Position numbers and translations under genes: made by a program. Below the pieces are notes generated by a model. It searched no databases, was not told the origin of the DNA, and saw only the letters and a list, made by a program, of their open reading frames with translations. A stretch of 64,000 nt of DNA from Pseudoalteromonas marina. Lineage in GTDB: Bacteria; Pseudomonadota; Gammaproteobacteria; Enterobacterales; Alteromonadaceae. Shown in pieces: positions 9,377 to 19,500 of the stretch. How positions within the stretch are numbered: the stretch's first letter is position 1; the number at the start of each line of letters is the position of its first letter. The DNA is taken from contig NZ_AHCB03000005.1 of the NCBI RefSeq assembly GCF_000238335.3, forward strand, positions 868,001-932,000. Direction: 5' to 3'.

Positions 9377-10309
9377 ATGAATACTATTTATTTTATGGGT
9401 GAATGCATGGTAGAGCTCAGGGCTATGAGCGCTGCTACGTTACATCAATCTTTTGCAGGCGATGTATATAATTCAGCGGTATATTTGAAACGCTGTTTTC
9501 CTGAAGTAAGCACATCTGTAATTACGGCTTTAGGGCAAGACAACCTAAGTAAAAAAATGCGCGAACGCTTTGAAAGTGAGCAGCTTGATACACAGTATGT
9601 ATTTAGCCACGAAAGCAAAGTGCCCGGCATGTACTACATTGAGACAGATGAGCACGGTGAGCGAAGCTTTATATATTGGCGAAGTGATTCGGCGGCGAAA
9701 AAAACAGTTGAGTTTTTAAATGCCGAGTGCGTTGACCAATTATGCCAAGGTGATATGTTTTTCTTCTCAGGGATTTCTTTAGCCATCGTAGATAAAACAT
9801 CACGTGATCAATTCTGGAAAGTTTTAGAGCAACTAAAAAGTGCTGGGGTTAAAATTGTATTTGATCCTAACTACCGAGCTCGTTTGTGGGACAGTGTTGA
9901 GGATACTAAGGCGCAGTATCATTTAGCATTTAGCCTTGCAGATATAACTCTACCAGGAGTTGAAGACCTTACAACATTATATGATGTTCACAGCGTTGAG
10001 GCGGTAATAGAGTACTTAAAGCCATATCAAATTAATGAGATTGTGGTAAAAAATGGTCCAGAATCTGTTATTACACAACAAAACAACACACTTCAAACCC
10101 ACACAATAATACCTGTCAAGACGGTGGTGGATACAACGTCAGCGGGCGATGCCTTTAATGGTGTTTATTTAGGCGCTCGACTTTCAGGTAAGTCAATTGC
10201 GGCAGCAGTTCAACTTGGCGCTAAAGCAGCCGGAGCTGTGATTCAACAACCGGGTGCAATTGCACCAAAAGATGTTTTTCAACATGCAATGGTTGAAGCT
10301 GGTATCTAA
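9377..10309 (+). CDS. kdgK: 2-keto-3-deoxygluconate kinase
   Basis: A 310-residue PfkB-family sugar kinase starting MNTIYFMGECMVEL. The C-terminal PfkB signature DTTSAGDAFNG holds the catalytic base at D258. It would phosphorylate KDG to KDPG with ATP in the cytoplasm. It lies between the transporter and the KDPG aldolase, the order expected for the last steps of uronate breakdown. Confidence 0.93.
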   Translation: MNTIYFMGECMVELRAMSAATLHQSFAGDVYNSAVYLKRCFPEVSTSVITALGQDNLSKKMRERFESEQLDTQYVFSHESKVPGMYYIETDEHGERSFIYWRSDSAAKKTVEFLNAECVDQLCQGDMFFFSGISLAIVDKTSRDQFWKVLEQLKSAGVKIVFDPNYRARLWDSVEDTKAQYHLAFSLADITLPGVEDLTTLYDVHSVEAVIEYLKPYQINEIVVKNGPESVITQQNNTLQTHTIIPVKTVVDTTSAGDAFNGVYLGARLSGKSIAAAVQLGAKAAGAVIQQPGAIAPKDVFQHAMVEAGI

Positions 10310-10365
10310 TAAAATTTAAGGCCTCCATACCCCGGCCAAACTACTTAAAATAAAGGAACAACGTT

Positions 10366-10983
10366 ATGACTCGCTTTTCTGAACTTATGTCAGGGCAAAC
10401 TCTGCTACCTATAATTCAAGCTGATACCCCAGAGCAGGGTGTTCAAATTGCAAAAGCTATGGCTAAAGCAGGCCTTACTTTGGTTGAAGTTGTGCTAAGA
10501 ACAGACGCCTCAATTGATGCTTTAAAAGCGATTAAAGAGCAAGTCCCAGAGCTTAAAGTTGGCGCAGGTACCGTTATTAACGAAGCTATTTTACAGCAAG
10601 CAATTGAAGCAGGTTCTGATTTTATTGTAACCCCAGCGGTATCTCCTAAATTACTAACTGCACTAACAAAGTGTGGTGTTCCTGTTTTACCCGGCGTATC
10701 AAATACCGGTGATATTCTAATGGCGCTAGAGTATGGCTTTGAGGAGCAAAAATTATTCCCTGCATCGCTAGCAGGAGGGGCTCCGTTTGTGTCGGCTGTA
10801 TCGAGTGTATTTAGAGCGGTTAGCTTTTGCCCAACGGGTGGGGTAAGTGAAAGTAACAAAATGGATTATCTTTCTTTAAATAATGTATTTGCTGTAGGTG
10901 GTACATGGGTTGCTAAAAAGGAATGGGTTGCACAAGAAAACTGGCAAGCTATTACAGACTCATGTATTCAAGCAATAAAATAG
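10366..10983 (+). CDS. eda: KDPG aldolase (2-dehydro-3-deoxyphosphogluconate aldolase)
   Basis: A 205-residue class I aldolase with a TIM-barrel fold. The catalytic Glu is E41 (VEVVLRT) and the Schiff-base Lys is K129 in EQKLFPAS. VGAGTV and VTPAVS, seen in the family, are present. It splits KDPG to pyruvate and glyceraldehyde-3-phosphate. It is slightly shorter than the E. coli enzyme but complete. Confidence 0.94.
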   Translation: MTRFSELMSGQTLLPIIQADTPEQGVQIAKAMAKAGLTLVEVVLRTDASIDALKAIKEQVPELKVGAGTVINEAILQQAIEAGSDFIVTPAVSPKLLTALTKCGVPVLPGVSNTGDILMALEYGFEEQKLFPASLAGGAPFVSAVSSVFRAVSFCPTGGVSESNKMDYLSLNNVFAVGGTWVAKKEWVAQENWQAITDSCIQAIK

Positions 10984-10997
10984 CAGGGAGCGCTAAA

Positions 10998-12080
10998 ATG
11001 AACGATTTATCTCAAACTATTTTACCTGGCGTAATAGTGGGTGACGAGGTAAGTGCAATATATAACCATGCGCGTGCTAACCAGTATGCGCTGCCAGCTG
11101 TAAATGTAGTTAGCACAACCTCAATTAATGCAACTCTTGAAGCCGCGAAAGAAATGAAGTCACCGGTTATTATTCAGCTTTCAAATGGGGGTGCACAGTT
11201 TTTTTGTGGTAAAGGCCTCTCATTACCAGAACAACAAGGTGCAGTACTTGGTGCGGTGAGCGCAGCTAGGTATGTACATAGTGTTGCGGCGCACTACGAA
11301 ATCCCCGTTATGCTTCATACCGATCACGCAGCCAAAAAATTATTACCATGGATTGATGGTTTGTTGGATGAGGGTGAAAGGCATTTTAGATTGACAGGTA
11401 AGCCGTTGTTTAGCTCACACATGATCGATTTATCTGAAGAGCCGCTAGAAGAGAACATAGAGATATGTGAGCGCTACCTAGCACGCATGGCTAAAATAGG
11501 AATGACACTAGAAATTGAGCTTGGTTGTACAGGCGGAGAAGAAGACGGTGTTGATAATTCCCACCTTGATAGCTCAGCGCTTTATACGCAGCCAGAAGAT
11601 GTTGCTTACGCTTATGAACGCTTAACTGCTATTAGTCCTAATTTTATCATTGCCGCTTCTTTTGGCAACGTGCATGGTGTTTATAAACCAGGAAATGTTG
11701 TCCTTACGCCTACTATTTTAAAAGATTCGCAAGCATATGTAGCGAAAAAATTTAACTTACCGAGTAATTCAATTAACTTTGTATTTCACGGGGGCAGTGG
11801 TTCAGAGGAAGAAAAAATTGCAGAGTCATTAACGTATGGCGTAGTTAAAATGAATATTGATACCGATACGCAGTGGGCATGTTGGAATGGTGTTTTAGAT
11901 TACTACAACAGCAACGAGGCCTATCTACAAGGTCAAATTGGTAACCCTAACGGTGATGATAAACCTAACAAAAAGTACTATGACCCACGCGTGTGGCTTC
12001 GTCACTCTGAGCAGCATATGGTAACAAGACTTATCCAGTGCTTTAAAGATCTTAATTGTGTAAATCGGTATAGCTTATGA
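10998..12080 (+). CDS. fbaA: Class II fructose-bisphosphate aldolase
   Basis: A 360-residue zinc aldolase. I chose the ATG at 10998 (MNDLSQTILPG) after an AGGGAG ribosome binding site; a longer in-frame ORF overlaps eda and is unlikely. Zinc and active-site motifs are visible: MLHTDHAAKK (zinc His and catalytic Asp), GCTGGEEDGVDN, NVHGVYKPGN and FHGGSGS. It condenses triose phosphates to fructose-1,6-bisphosphate. In this operon, beside fbp, it likely works in the gluconeogenic direction. Its stop overlaps the fbp start by 4 bp. Confidence 0.95.
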   Translation: MNDLSQTILPGVIVGDEVSAIYNHARANQYALPAVNVVSTTSINATLEAAKEMKSPVIIQLSNGGAQFFCGKGLSLPEQQGAVLGAVSAARYVHSVAAHYEIPVMLHTDHAAKKLLPWIDGLLDEGERHFRLTGKPLFSSHMIDLSEEPLEENIEICERYLARMAKIGMTLEIELGCTGGEEDGVDNSHLDSSALYTQPEDVAYAYERLTAISPNFIIAASFGNVHGVYKPGNVVLTPTILKDSQAYVAKKFNLPSNSINFVFHGGSGSEEEKIAESLTYGVVKMNIDTDTQWACWNGVLDYYNSNEAYLQGQIGNPNGDDKPNKKYYDPRVWLRHSEQHMVTRLIQCFKDLNCVNRYSL

Positions 12081-13042
12081 AAAGACTCAATACAGTATTA
12101 AAAGAAGATGGTGTAAGAACGGATCTAATTTTACTTATCCGTACTATTTTAGCCACAAGTAAAGAGATTGCGTTTAGGGTTGGTCAAGGTGAACTTGCAG
12201 GTGTTTTGGGTTCCACAATGAATGAAAACATTCAGGGTGAAGTTCAAAAAAAACTAGACATAATTGCCAACCAATTACTTAAAGATATTCTTCTTGACGA
12301 CAGCTCTGTAAGAACCGTTGCCTCTGAAGAAGAAGATCATGCGGTTGGTGGCCACCCTGAAGGCACTTTTATTGTTGCTTTTGATCCACTCGATGGCTCT
12401 TCTAATATCGATGTAAATGGTCAAATAGGCACAATATTTACTATTTATTTGGCAAGAGACGACGTACCTTTTGACAGTGATGAGCAGTTTAACCAACCGG
12501 GTGTAAGCCAAGTGTGTGCAGGCTATGTATTATATGGCCCTTCATCATTGCTCGTAATGACCACCGGTGGGCCAACACGCTGTTATACTCTTGACTCAAC
12601 ACATGGTGGGTATTTACTCACTAATCCACAACTACAAATTCCTTCGCAAAGCCGAGAGTTTGCCGTCAATATGGCAAATTATCGTTACTGGGATGAGCCT
12701 ACACAAGTGTACTTTGACAAGTTGCTTTACACATCTGAAAGCTTTGAAAAAAGCTCAATCCGATGGAATGCGGCAATGGTAGGTGATGTACACCGGATAT
12801 TATGTCGCGGTGGCTTATTTTTATACCCGCAGGATAAACGCGTTGGTAATGACAATGGCAAAATTAGGCTTTTATATGAAGCCAACCCGCTTGCAATGCT
12901 CGTAGAAAATGCAGGAGGCAAAGCCACATCGCGTGGCGCTCGAATTTTAGATATAACTCCTGACGATTTACATCAACGAGTTCCCGTTACTTTAGGTTCG
13001 ATTGAACCCGTTGATTATTTTAACAATTCAGCGCTAAGCTAA
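12077..13042 (+). CDS. fbp: Fructose-1,6-bisphosphatase, class I
   Basis: A 321-residue enzyme that hydrolyses fructose-1,6-bisphosphate to fructose-6-phosphate. Metal and substrate motifs are VASEEEDHAV and the FBPase/inositol monophosphatase signature FDPLDGSSNIDVNGQIGTIF, given here in parts as FDPLDGSSNID and GTIF. RRGG-type Arg is replaced by CRGGLFLYP near the sugar-phosphate site. Translation is probably coupled to fbaA through an ATGA overlap. The pair would let cells growing on alginate rebuild hexose phosphates. Confidence 0.95.
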   Translation: MKRLNTVLKEDGVRTDLILLIRTILATSKEIAFRVGQGELAGVLGSTMNENIQGEVQKKLDIIANQLLKDILLDDSSVRTVASEEEDHAVGGHPEGTFIVAFDPLDGSSNIDVNGQIGTIFTIYLARDDVPFDSDEQFNQPGVSQVCAGYVLYGPSSLLVMTTGGPTRCYTLDSTHGGYLLTNPQLQIPSQSREFAVNMANYRYWDEPTQVYFDKLLYTSESFEKSSIRWNAAMVGDVHRILCRGGLFLYPQDKRVGNDNGKIRLLYEANPLAMLVENAGGKATSRGARILDITPDDLHQRVPVTLGSIEPVDYFNNSALS

Positions 13043-13069
13043 TTCGATACCCTTCACCTCGGTTATTTA

Positions 13070-13104
13070 GTAACAGAGAAAGCTTTTCTCTGTTACTTTC
13101 CTTT
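13070..13104 (+). terminator. Terminator ending the alginate operon
   Basis: GTAACAGAGAAA and TTTCTCTGTTAC form a perfect 12-bp stem around a 3-nt loop, followed by TTTCCTTTT. It lies 27 bp after the fbp stop and closes the operon that starts at 2145. Confidence 0.85.
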
Positions 13105-13189
13105 TCAACTAATTACTCATCTTCTTGTTCTAGCAATTCTATTAATACGCTCATTAGTTAAATAGTCATTTGTATTTTAGTGTCATTAT

Positions 13190-13460
13190 TGTAAAGCCAA
13201 TTGGTAAAAATTTATTTTTTGTCAATGCTGATTTTTGTACATTTATGCATACTTTAAATAGGTTAGTGGGTTACCTATGTGCCTTGTATAGGTAAAAAGG
13301 TACATTGAGTTCGGTAAATAAGCTGGAAATATCATTTCTATTGTGGTTATATGACCAAGTTGGTTAACAAATTATTTTCAAATAAAGTAAATTTGGTAAC
13401 AACTAATATGATTATTTGGTAACACACACAATAGCTGGCCAAATATTTAACCTATAAAAT
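13190..13460 (+). promoter_or_regulatory. Operator-like TTGGT cluster before the lipoprotein gene
   Basis: Repeats of the same motif as before the alginate operon: CCAATTGG (13197-13204), TTGGTTAACAAA (13360-13371), TTTGGTAACAAC (about 13392), TTTGGTAACACA (about 13415) and CTGGCCAAATAT (about 13435). The region is otherwise AT-rich with no gene. Confidence 0.5.
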
Positions 13461-13476
13461 GGAGAATAGAGGCATC

Positions 13477-16212
13477 ATGAATTTAAAACACTTTGCACTA
13501 TGCGCTATTGCAGCGGCAATAGTTGGTTGTGACACTGACGCAAACAACAATGACAACGAACTGGGCTCTATTGCTCTGTCAGGAACAGCCACAAGCGGTC
13601 AAACATTAACAACAAACGTGTCAGATCCTGATGGTATATCAGGAACTGTTTCTTATTTTTGGTATGCAGATAACGAAGTAATAGAAGGCGCTAATAGCGC
13701 ATCGTTTACACTTACGGACGATCAAATTGGTTTAGCTATCACAGCTCAAGCTAAATATACTGATGATGGTGGTGTTAACGAGTCACATATTTCAGATCCG
13801 ACCTCTGACGTAGCAGCCATTGCATTTCCAGCAAGCGTAACAATAACAGGTGATGCACTTATCGGCTCAGAGCTGACCGCGAATGTTGAAGACGAAAATG
13901 GTTTTGATAGTTTAACAGTTGTATACGAGTGGTTGGCGGATGACGTAGTAATCGAGGGAGAGGTTCTTTCATCACTCATGCTTACTGAAGCACAGTTTAA
14001 TAGCGTGATCACCGTTACAGCAACGTTTGAAGACGATCGTGGGTTTGCTGAGTCAGTGACGTCTGTTGGCACTGCGCCTGTTGCGCGTGTTAATGCGCAA
14101 GGTGATGTAGCAATTAGTGGCACACCCACAGTGGGTAATACGCTTAGTGCTGATATTACTGATATGGATGGTGTATCTGGCGAAGTCATTTATCAATGGT
14201 TTGCTGACGATGAAGAAATAGTTGGTGCAAACCAAAGCGAATATATTGTAGAGGCTGCTTTAATTGGGCAAGCTGTATCGGTACAAGTGACTTATACAGA
14301 TGACAATGGTTTTGTAGAAGATAATACATCAGAAAAAACAATTCCCGTATCGGCTGTTGCGGTTGATGAAGCGGGAAGTATTACAATTATAGGCACATCA
14401 CCTTACTTAGTTAGCGGTGAATTAACAGCGCAACTAACAGATAATAATGGTATTGAAGAAACAAATGTCACCTATAGCTGGTTTGCCGATGGCGTTGAAG
14501 TAGCCGATACAAACAGTAATACGTTTTCACCTGCGGCATATGCGGGTGCAATTATATCTGTGAGTGCTTCTTATACCGATAACGACGGATTTGAGGGTTC
14601 TGTAAGTGGCTCACTAGAGACGGTAATTTATTCCCAACTTGTTAGCTCACCAACAGAGCTACTAAGTGCGGTAAGTGGCGGCCTTGCTGATGGTGATGTT
14701 GTTGGCCTTAATACCGGTGTTTACGCTGATATGGATGAAGTTTTACTCACCAGTGGTGTAACGCTTCGCGCTGTTGAAGAACAAACGCCAGTTATTAGTG
14801 GCGAAGTATGTATTCACGTTGCTTCAGGTGTAGAAGGTGCAGCGCTAACAGGCCTTACGTTTAAAAATATAGATACAAAATCAGGCTCATTTTGTGAAAC
14901 CCAAGAAAGTGCAGTTATTTATTCTGAAGGGAATAACTTCGAGTTTACTCAAAACACAATGGATGGCGATGAAGCCGAGTTAAATAATTCGACTTACCAC
15001 TGGTTAATGATCAAAGGCACAGGCGCGCTAATAGAGCGAAATACATTTAGTAATCGTGATAATGCTGAAAATGGCTCCGTTATTAAAATTGCTTCATCAG
15101 GCAGCGACCATGTTGTTCAATACAATTTATTTAGTGGCACCAGTGCGAATCCAAATTTTGGTAACTCAAGCCTTCATTTAATTAATGCGGGTAGTACTAC
15201 CGGTTCAGATGCAGCTGACGATGCAAACTTTACTATTCAATATAATCGAGTAGAAAACTTTGTAACCGGTCGTCGTTTAATGCGTGTGCAAACATCGGGT
15301 GCAACTATCAAAGGTAACACTGTGGTTAACCCTAATGGCGGGATTTCACTAGAAGATGGTGGTTTTAATAACGTGACAGACAACGTTATTATTCGTACTA
15401 CTGATATTGCAAGCTCGAGCGATCGTCCTGCTGGTGTGCTAATTACACCGCTAGGCCACACAGTTAGTAACAACTACATTGCAGGTATTCGTTCTGGTAA
15501 TAAAGAGGCTGGTGGAATTGTATTTACAGCAAATCCATTCTCTCAAGCTGATGGCGGTATACCAAACTCAGGCAACCAAGCTGTATTAGATGCGGCGGGT
15601 GACTTCACATTAACGGTAACTAACAACACTGTTTTGAACTCTCAGCAACCAATCGTGTTTAGTACTGAAATAGGTTCTCGTGCCCCTGTGGGTGATTGTG
15701 ATGAACTTACAGTGGATAATGCTCCTGTACTCTATGGCTTAACTAAAAATGCATTTGTCATAAACTTTGATGGAAACCTTATTGCTAATGGCTTAGGTGA
15801 TCAAACTGATGCAGATACCATTGAAAGTAGCGCCTTAACACAAGGATTATTCTATCCAAATACGCTTGATAGCGACCATGCTTTTGAATACGACTGTGAT
15901 TTAATCAAGCATGATACATCAGTATTAAGCAACAACTTTGGTTACATGGATAGCCGTGTATCTGGTGATACAAGTGGCGATTGGGTTGCAATCAGAAACC
16001 TAAATGGTAACGGCTCATTTGATACCGATGGTGCTATTGATCAAGACCCAGCTGCAAACGGTAAAGAAATACTTGAATATGTATTCGCAGCAAGCACATT
16101 ACTTGAAACCGACCCAGCAGGTTTACAAGCTGTGGCAGGTGCAAAAGGGCTTTACTACATTCAAGCGAGTGATGTAGGTGTTGGCTCAACATGGGTTGTT
16201 AATAACGACTAA
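13477..16212 (+). CDS. Outer-membrane lipoprotein with four Ig-like repeats and a degenerate PL6-like beta-helix domain
   Basis: A 911-residue predicted lipoprotein (lipobox AIVGC, Cys18). Four tandem repeats of about 85-90 residues (about 30-388) share GTPxxGxxLxAxxxD, a YxWFADxxxI core and YTDxxGF, an Ig-like fold. From about 393 comes a parallel beta-helix resembling PL6/chondroitinase B. Gap-free alignment of the active-site stretch with the PL6 enzyme of this window puts Q605 at the catalytic Lys, E626 at the catalytic Arg and G and R at the calcium-ligand Glu positions. It is therefore probably not a lyase but a surface alginate-binding or capture protein for the two TonB receptors downstream. 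That role is inferred. Confidence 0.8.
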   Translation: MNLKHFALCAIAAAIVGCDTDANNNDNELGSIALSGTATSGQTLTTNVSDPDGISGTVSYFWYADNEVIEGANSASFTLTDDQIGLAITAQAKYTDDGGVNESHISDPTSDVAAIAFPASVTITGDALIGSELTANVEDENGFDSLTVVYEWLADDVVIEGEVLSSLMLTEAQFNSVITVTATFEDDRGFAESVTSVGTAPVARVNAQGDVAISGTPTVGNTLSADITDMDGVSGEVIYQWFADDEEIVGANQSEYIVEAALIGQAVSVQVTYTDDNGFVEDNTSEKTIPVSAVAVDEAGSITIIGTSPYLVSGELTAQLTDNNGIEETNVTYSWFADGVEVADTNSNTFSPAAYAGAIISVSASYTDNDGFEGSVSGSLETVIYSQLVSSPTELLSAVSGGLADGDVVGLNTGVYADMDEVLLTSGVTLRAVEEQTPVISGEVCIHVASGVEGAALTGLTFKNIDTKSGSFCETQESAVIYSEGNNFEFTQNTMDGDEAELNNSTYHWLMIKGTGALIERNTFSNRDNAENGSVIKIASSGSDHVVQYNLFSGTSANPNFGNSSLHLINAGSTTGSDAADDANFTIQYNRVENFVTGRRLMRVQTSGATIKGNTVVNPNGGISLEDGGFNNVTDNVIIRTTDIASSSDRPAGVLITPLGHTVSNNYIAGIRSGNKEAGGIVFTANPFSQADGGIPNSGNQAVLDAAGDFTLTVTNNTVLNSQQPIVFSTEIGSRAPVGDCDELTVDNAPVLYGLTKNAFVINFDGNLIANGLGDQTDADTIESSALTQGLFYPNTLDSDHAFEYDCDLIKHDTSVLSNNFGYMDSRVSGDTSGDWVAIRNLNGNGSFDTDGAIDQDPAANGKEILEYVFAASTLLETDPAGLQAVAGAKGLYYIQASDVGVGSTWVVNND

Positions 16213-16234
16213 CCTAAGTAAACACTCTTAATTA

Positions 16235-16260
16235 AAAAGCCCCTTCTTTGGGGTTTTTTT
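16235..16260 (+). terminator. Terminator after the lipoprotein gene
   Basis: Stem GCCCC/GGGG with a 6-nt loop, flanked by A and T runs that extend it, then seven T. It is 23 bp after the stop codon. Confidence 0.85.
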
Positions 16261-16336
16261 ATGCCTGTGAGTAAAATATGACCGAAAAATGCGTATGCTT
16301 ATCTAATTATTTTTTATTACATCGTCGCTTGACCCC

Positions 16337-16405
16337 TTGGTAATACTGCTTTGCGGTAATTGGTATGTAAATTGGTAATGTTTTGATTGTTAAATTGGTT
16401 GATCA
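16337..16405 (+). promoter_or_regulatory. Operator-like TTGGT cluster before the first TonB receptor
   Basis: Four sites in 70 bp: TTGGTAAT (16337), TTGGTATG (16360), TTGGTAAT (16372) and TTGGTTGATCA (16395-16405). They lie about 100-175 bp before the receptor start. The motif is shared with the other alginate promoters. Confidence 0.5.
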
Positions 16406-16510
16406 TCCGTGGTTACTTGAGTATATTAACAACAGTTGTCACATAACTTATACAGATGAATAACAAGTCAACACACAATAATCACACAACAATAACCAAC
16501 GGAGCATAAA

Positions 16511-19500
16511 ATGTCGTTGAAGTCTTCAAAAAATAATAAAATGCGTTCAGGTCAATTCGCACTGAGCCCGGTAGCTAAATGGGTACGAACAGCCGCTATT
16601 GCCGGTGTAGCAAGCTCATGTGTATTTTCAGCGCACGCACAACAAGAACAAGCAAAAGTGACTGAGGTCGAGCCTGATGTAGAAATCATCAGTGTTACTG
16701 GTACACGCAGAACAATTCAAGATCAAATAGCCATAAAGCGCGAAGCCACAACCGTAGTTGATGGTCTTTCATCTGAAGATATTGGTGATTTACCCGCTTT
16801 ATCGATAGGTGAAGCATTAGAGTCTATTACAGGCGCAGCATCGCATCGTGAAAATGGCGGTGCGACAGAAATTACCATTCGCGGCCTAGGCCCATTTTTA
16901 AGTGCAACACACATAAACGGCCGTGAAGCAACCAATGGTAGCGGTGACCGCTCAGTAAACTTTTCACAATTTCCATCAGAACTTGTAAAAAAAGTAGCTA
17001 TTTATAAAACCCAAGATGCTTCGATGATTGAAGGTGGGGTTGCGGGTGTTATCGCACTTGAAACGGTTACCCCATTGGATTACGGCAAGCAGCGTTTGCA
17101 AGGTGAGGTTAAACTTAACTACAACCCTGACGAAAGTAATGTAGATAACTCACTACAAAGCGATTTAGGTTATCGTGGCACATTTAGCTATGTTGACCAG
17201 TTTGAGTTTGATAATGGTCAGGCAGTTGGCTTTTCTTTTGGTGTGCAACGACAAGATATTTCGCAGCCAGAAGCAGAATACCGAAGCTCTAGCCCATCAG
17301 GTTCGTCTCTTTGGGCATGTTTAAATGATCCAACAAATACGAATGAAGGTTTTTACCGCAGTAGTGCAGGTGATTGTGAGGATCAAGTAAACGGAAGTAA
17401 TAACCAAGGTTATGACACAGAAATTGACCCTGACACAGGCAAAGCCGTGAGTGATGGTACTCCATACGCATGGACTGGCAGCAGCCGAAGCTTTCGTCAA
17501 AACGAAACGTCAGACGAGCGTGACGCGGTATTTTTTGCCTTTCAGTACCAGCCGTCTGCAGAATGGGATATTAATTTTGATAGCCAAATTTCTGATAGAA
17601 CGCAACGAGAAGCACGCCATGATTTAATTTTCTTACAAAAGCGCGCAACACCAGGTGTAACCGGCCCATCACTTGTCACTAACGATGTAGGCGGCATTTT
17701 ACATTGGGAAGGTGAAGAACGTATTGAGTCTGCTGGTGAGCAATTTTCTCGTGAAGAAAACTACCGTGGTTACGGCTTAAATATCGAACATACTGTAAAT
17801 GATAGACTGACCATTGATTTAGATTTAGCGTATTCAAAAACCTCGCGTGAAGAACTGCAAATTTCTAACCGAGGCAGAACCGCTGGACGTAATTTCTTCT
17901 CGTGGGATATGGGCGATAACATCCCACATTTTACGCTTACTGATTTTGACGTAACAGATATATCTAATTTTACTGACAGCTTAAGAACGCGTATTGACCG
18001 TGAAAACGTGAGAGATAACAAAGTTGTGTCTGCTCGTTTAGATTTTGACTATTTAGTTGATAGCGGTATGTTCACCACAATTCAAGGTGGCGTTCGTACC
18101 TCAGAGCTTAGCTTTACACAATTTGGTGGAACGAACGGTAACGGCTCTCGTAATCAATTTACTTTAGGTTCAGGTGCTGAAGCGCTTGATGTGCTTCAAG
18201 GTTGTCAAATTGATTTTCCTGAATCAGGCTTTTTGTCTAGTGTGTCAGATGGAAATATCATCACGCATGTAGATAGCGATGGCAATGTGGTAGACACAGG
18301 GACAGGCTCTTCATGGGCGACTTACGATAATGAGTGTTTTTCTCAAGCCGTTGTCGCGTCTAATGAGGGTGGAGTATTTGAATACCCTGAGGTTGAATAC
18401 CAAAACGCAGGAACCATTGACGTAACTGAAAAAACAACGGCTGCTTACTTAATGGCTAATTACGATACAGAAATGTTTGGTAAATTCATTCGTGGTAACT
18501 TTGGTTTGCGTATTGTCGATACTGAAGTCACATCAATTGGTTTTAGAAATAGTTTTGACGTTGTTACCAGTGATACAGGTGTGCTTGAACTTGTTGAATC
18601 AGACACAGGTACTCTTGATAGAATAAAAGGGGGCGGTGATTACACCAAGTTCTTACCTAGCTTTAACTTAGTGGTCGATTACAGCGAAGATATTTTATTA
18701 CGTGCCGGTATTTACCGTGGTATGTCGCGTGCAGATCCATCTGATTTGGGATATAGTCGCTCTTTCCAACAGGACACATCTGATACGGCCACTACAATTA
18801 ATGACTTGTTAGTGGGTGTAAACGGCTCTGGTAACCCAGATACGCAGCCTCTAATGTCATGGAACTACGATGCAGCATTTGAGTGGTACCCTAATGAAGA
18901 TTCTATTTTTGCATTAAGCTTATACTACAAACAGTTCCAAGGCGGCTTTCAAAAGCGCACAGTTATTGAAGACTTTGTTGTAGGGGGGGAAACCGTTTCA
19001 TTGCCTATTACAAATTCAGTAACAAACGACGAAGAGAGTGAGATTTTAGGCCTAGAAACATCATTCTCATACCGTTGGGACAATGGTATAGGTGTTAAGT
19101 TTGGTTATAACTATGCCAACACTGATTTTGAATTTGAAGACAGCCTATACGGTGATACATTTGTAACAGACGTTGATGGCAATACAACTCAGCTTAAAGA
19201 AGGCATTGTTGAGCCAGGTTCTGTACCTGGGTTTTCTAAGCATGTATTTAGCAGCCAACTTTATTACCAAATAGGTGGCTTTGATACTGCGGTTATTTAC
19301 AAATACCGTAGTGAGTATTTCCAACCTTATACAAGCAATGGTACACGCTTACGTTATGTTGATTCGGTAGGCGTATGGGAAATGCGTGCATCGTACAAAA
19401 TTAACAAGCACTTTAGAGTTAAGGCAGAGGCAATTAATTTATTTAGTGCTCCTAAATCTCAAGACTTTTTTGTTGAAGATAACTTAGGTGAAGTAAACGA

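Noticed and set aside
10443..10859. A 138-codon minus-strand frame inside eda
   Set aside because: Antisense shadow of a well-supported gene with biased composition.
13746..14189. A 147-codon minus-strand frame in the Ig-like repeats
   Set aside because: Antisense of the repeat-coding region, rich in Ser/Thr/Val, with no homology I recognise.
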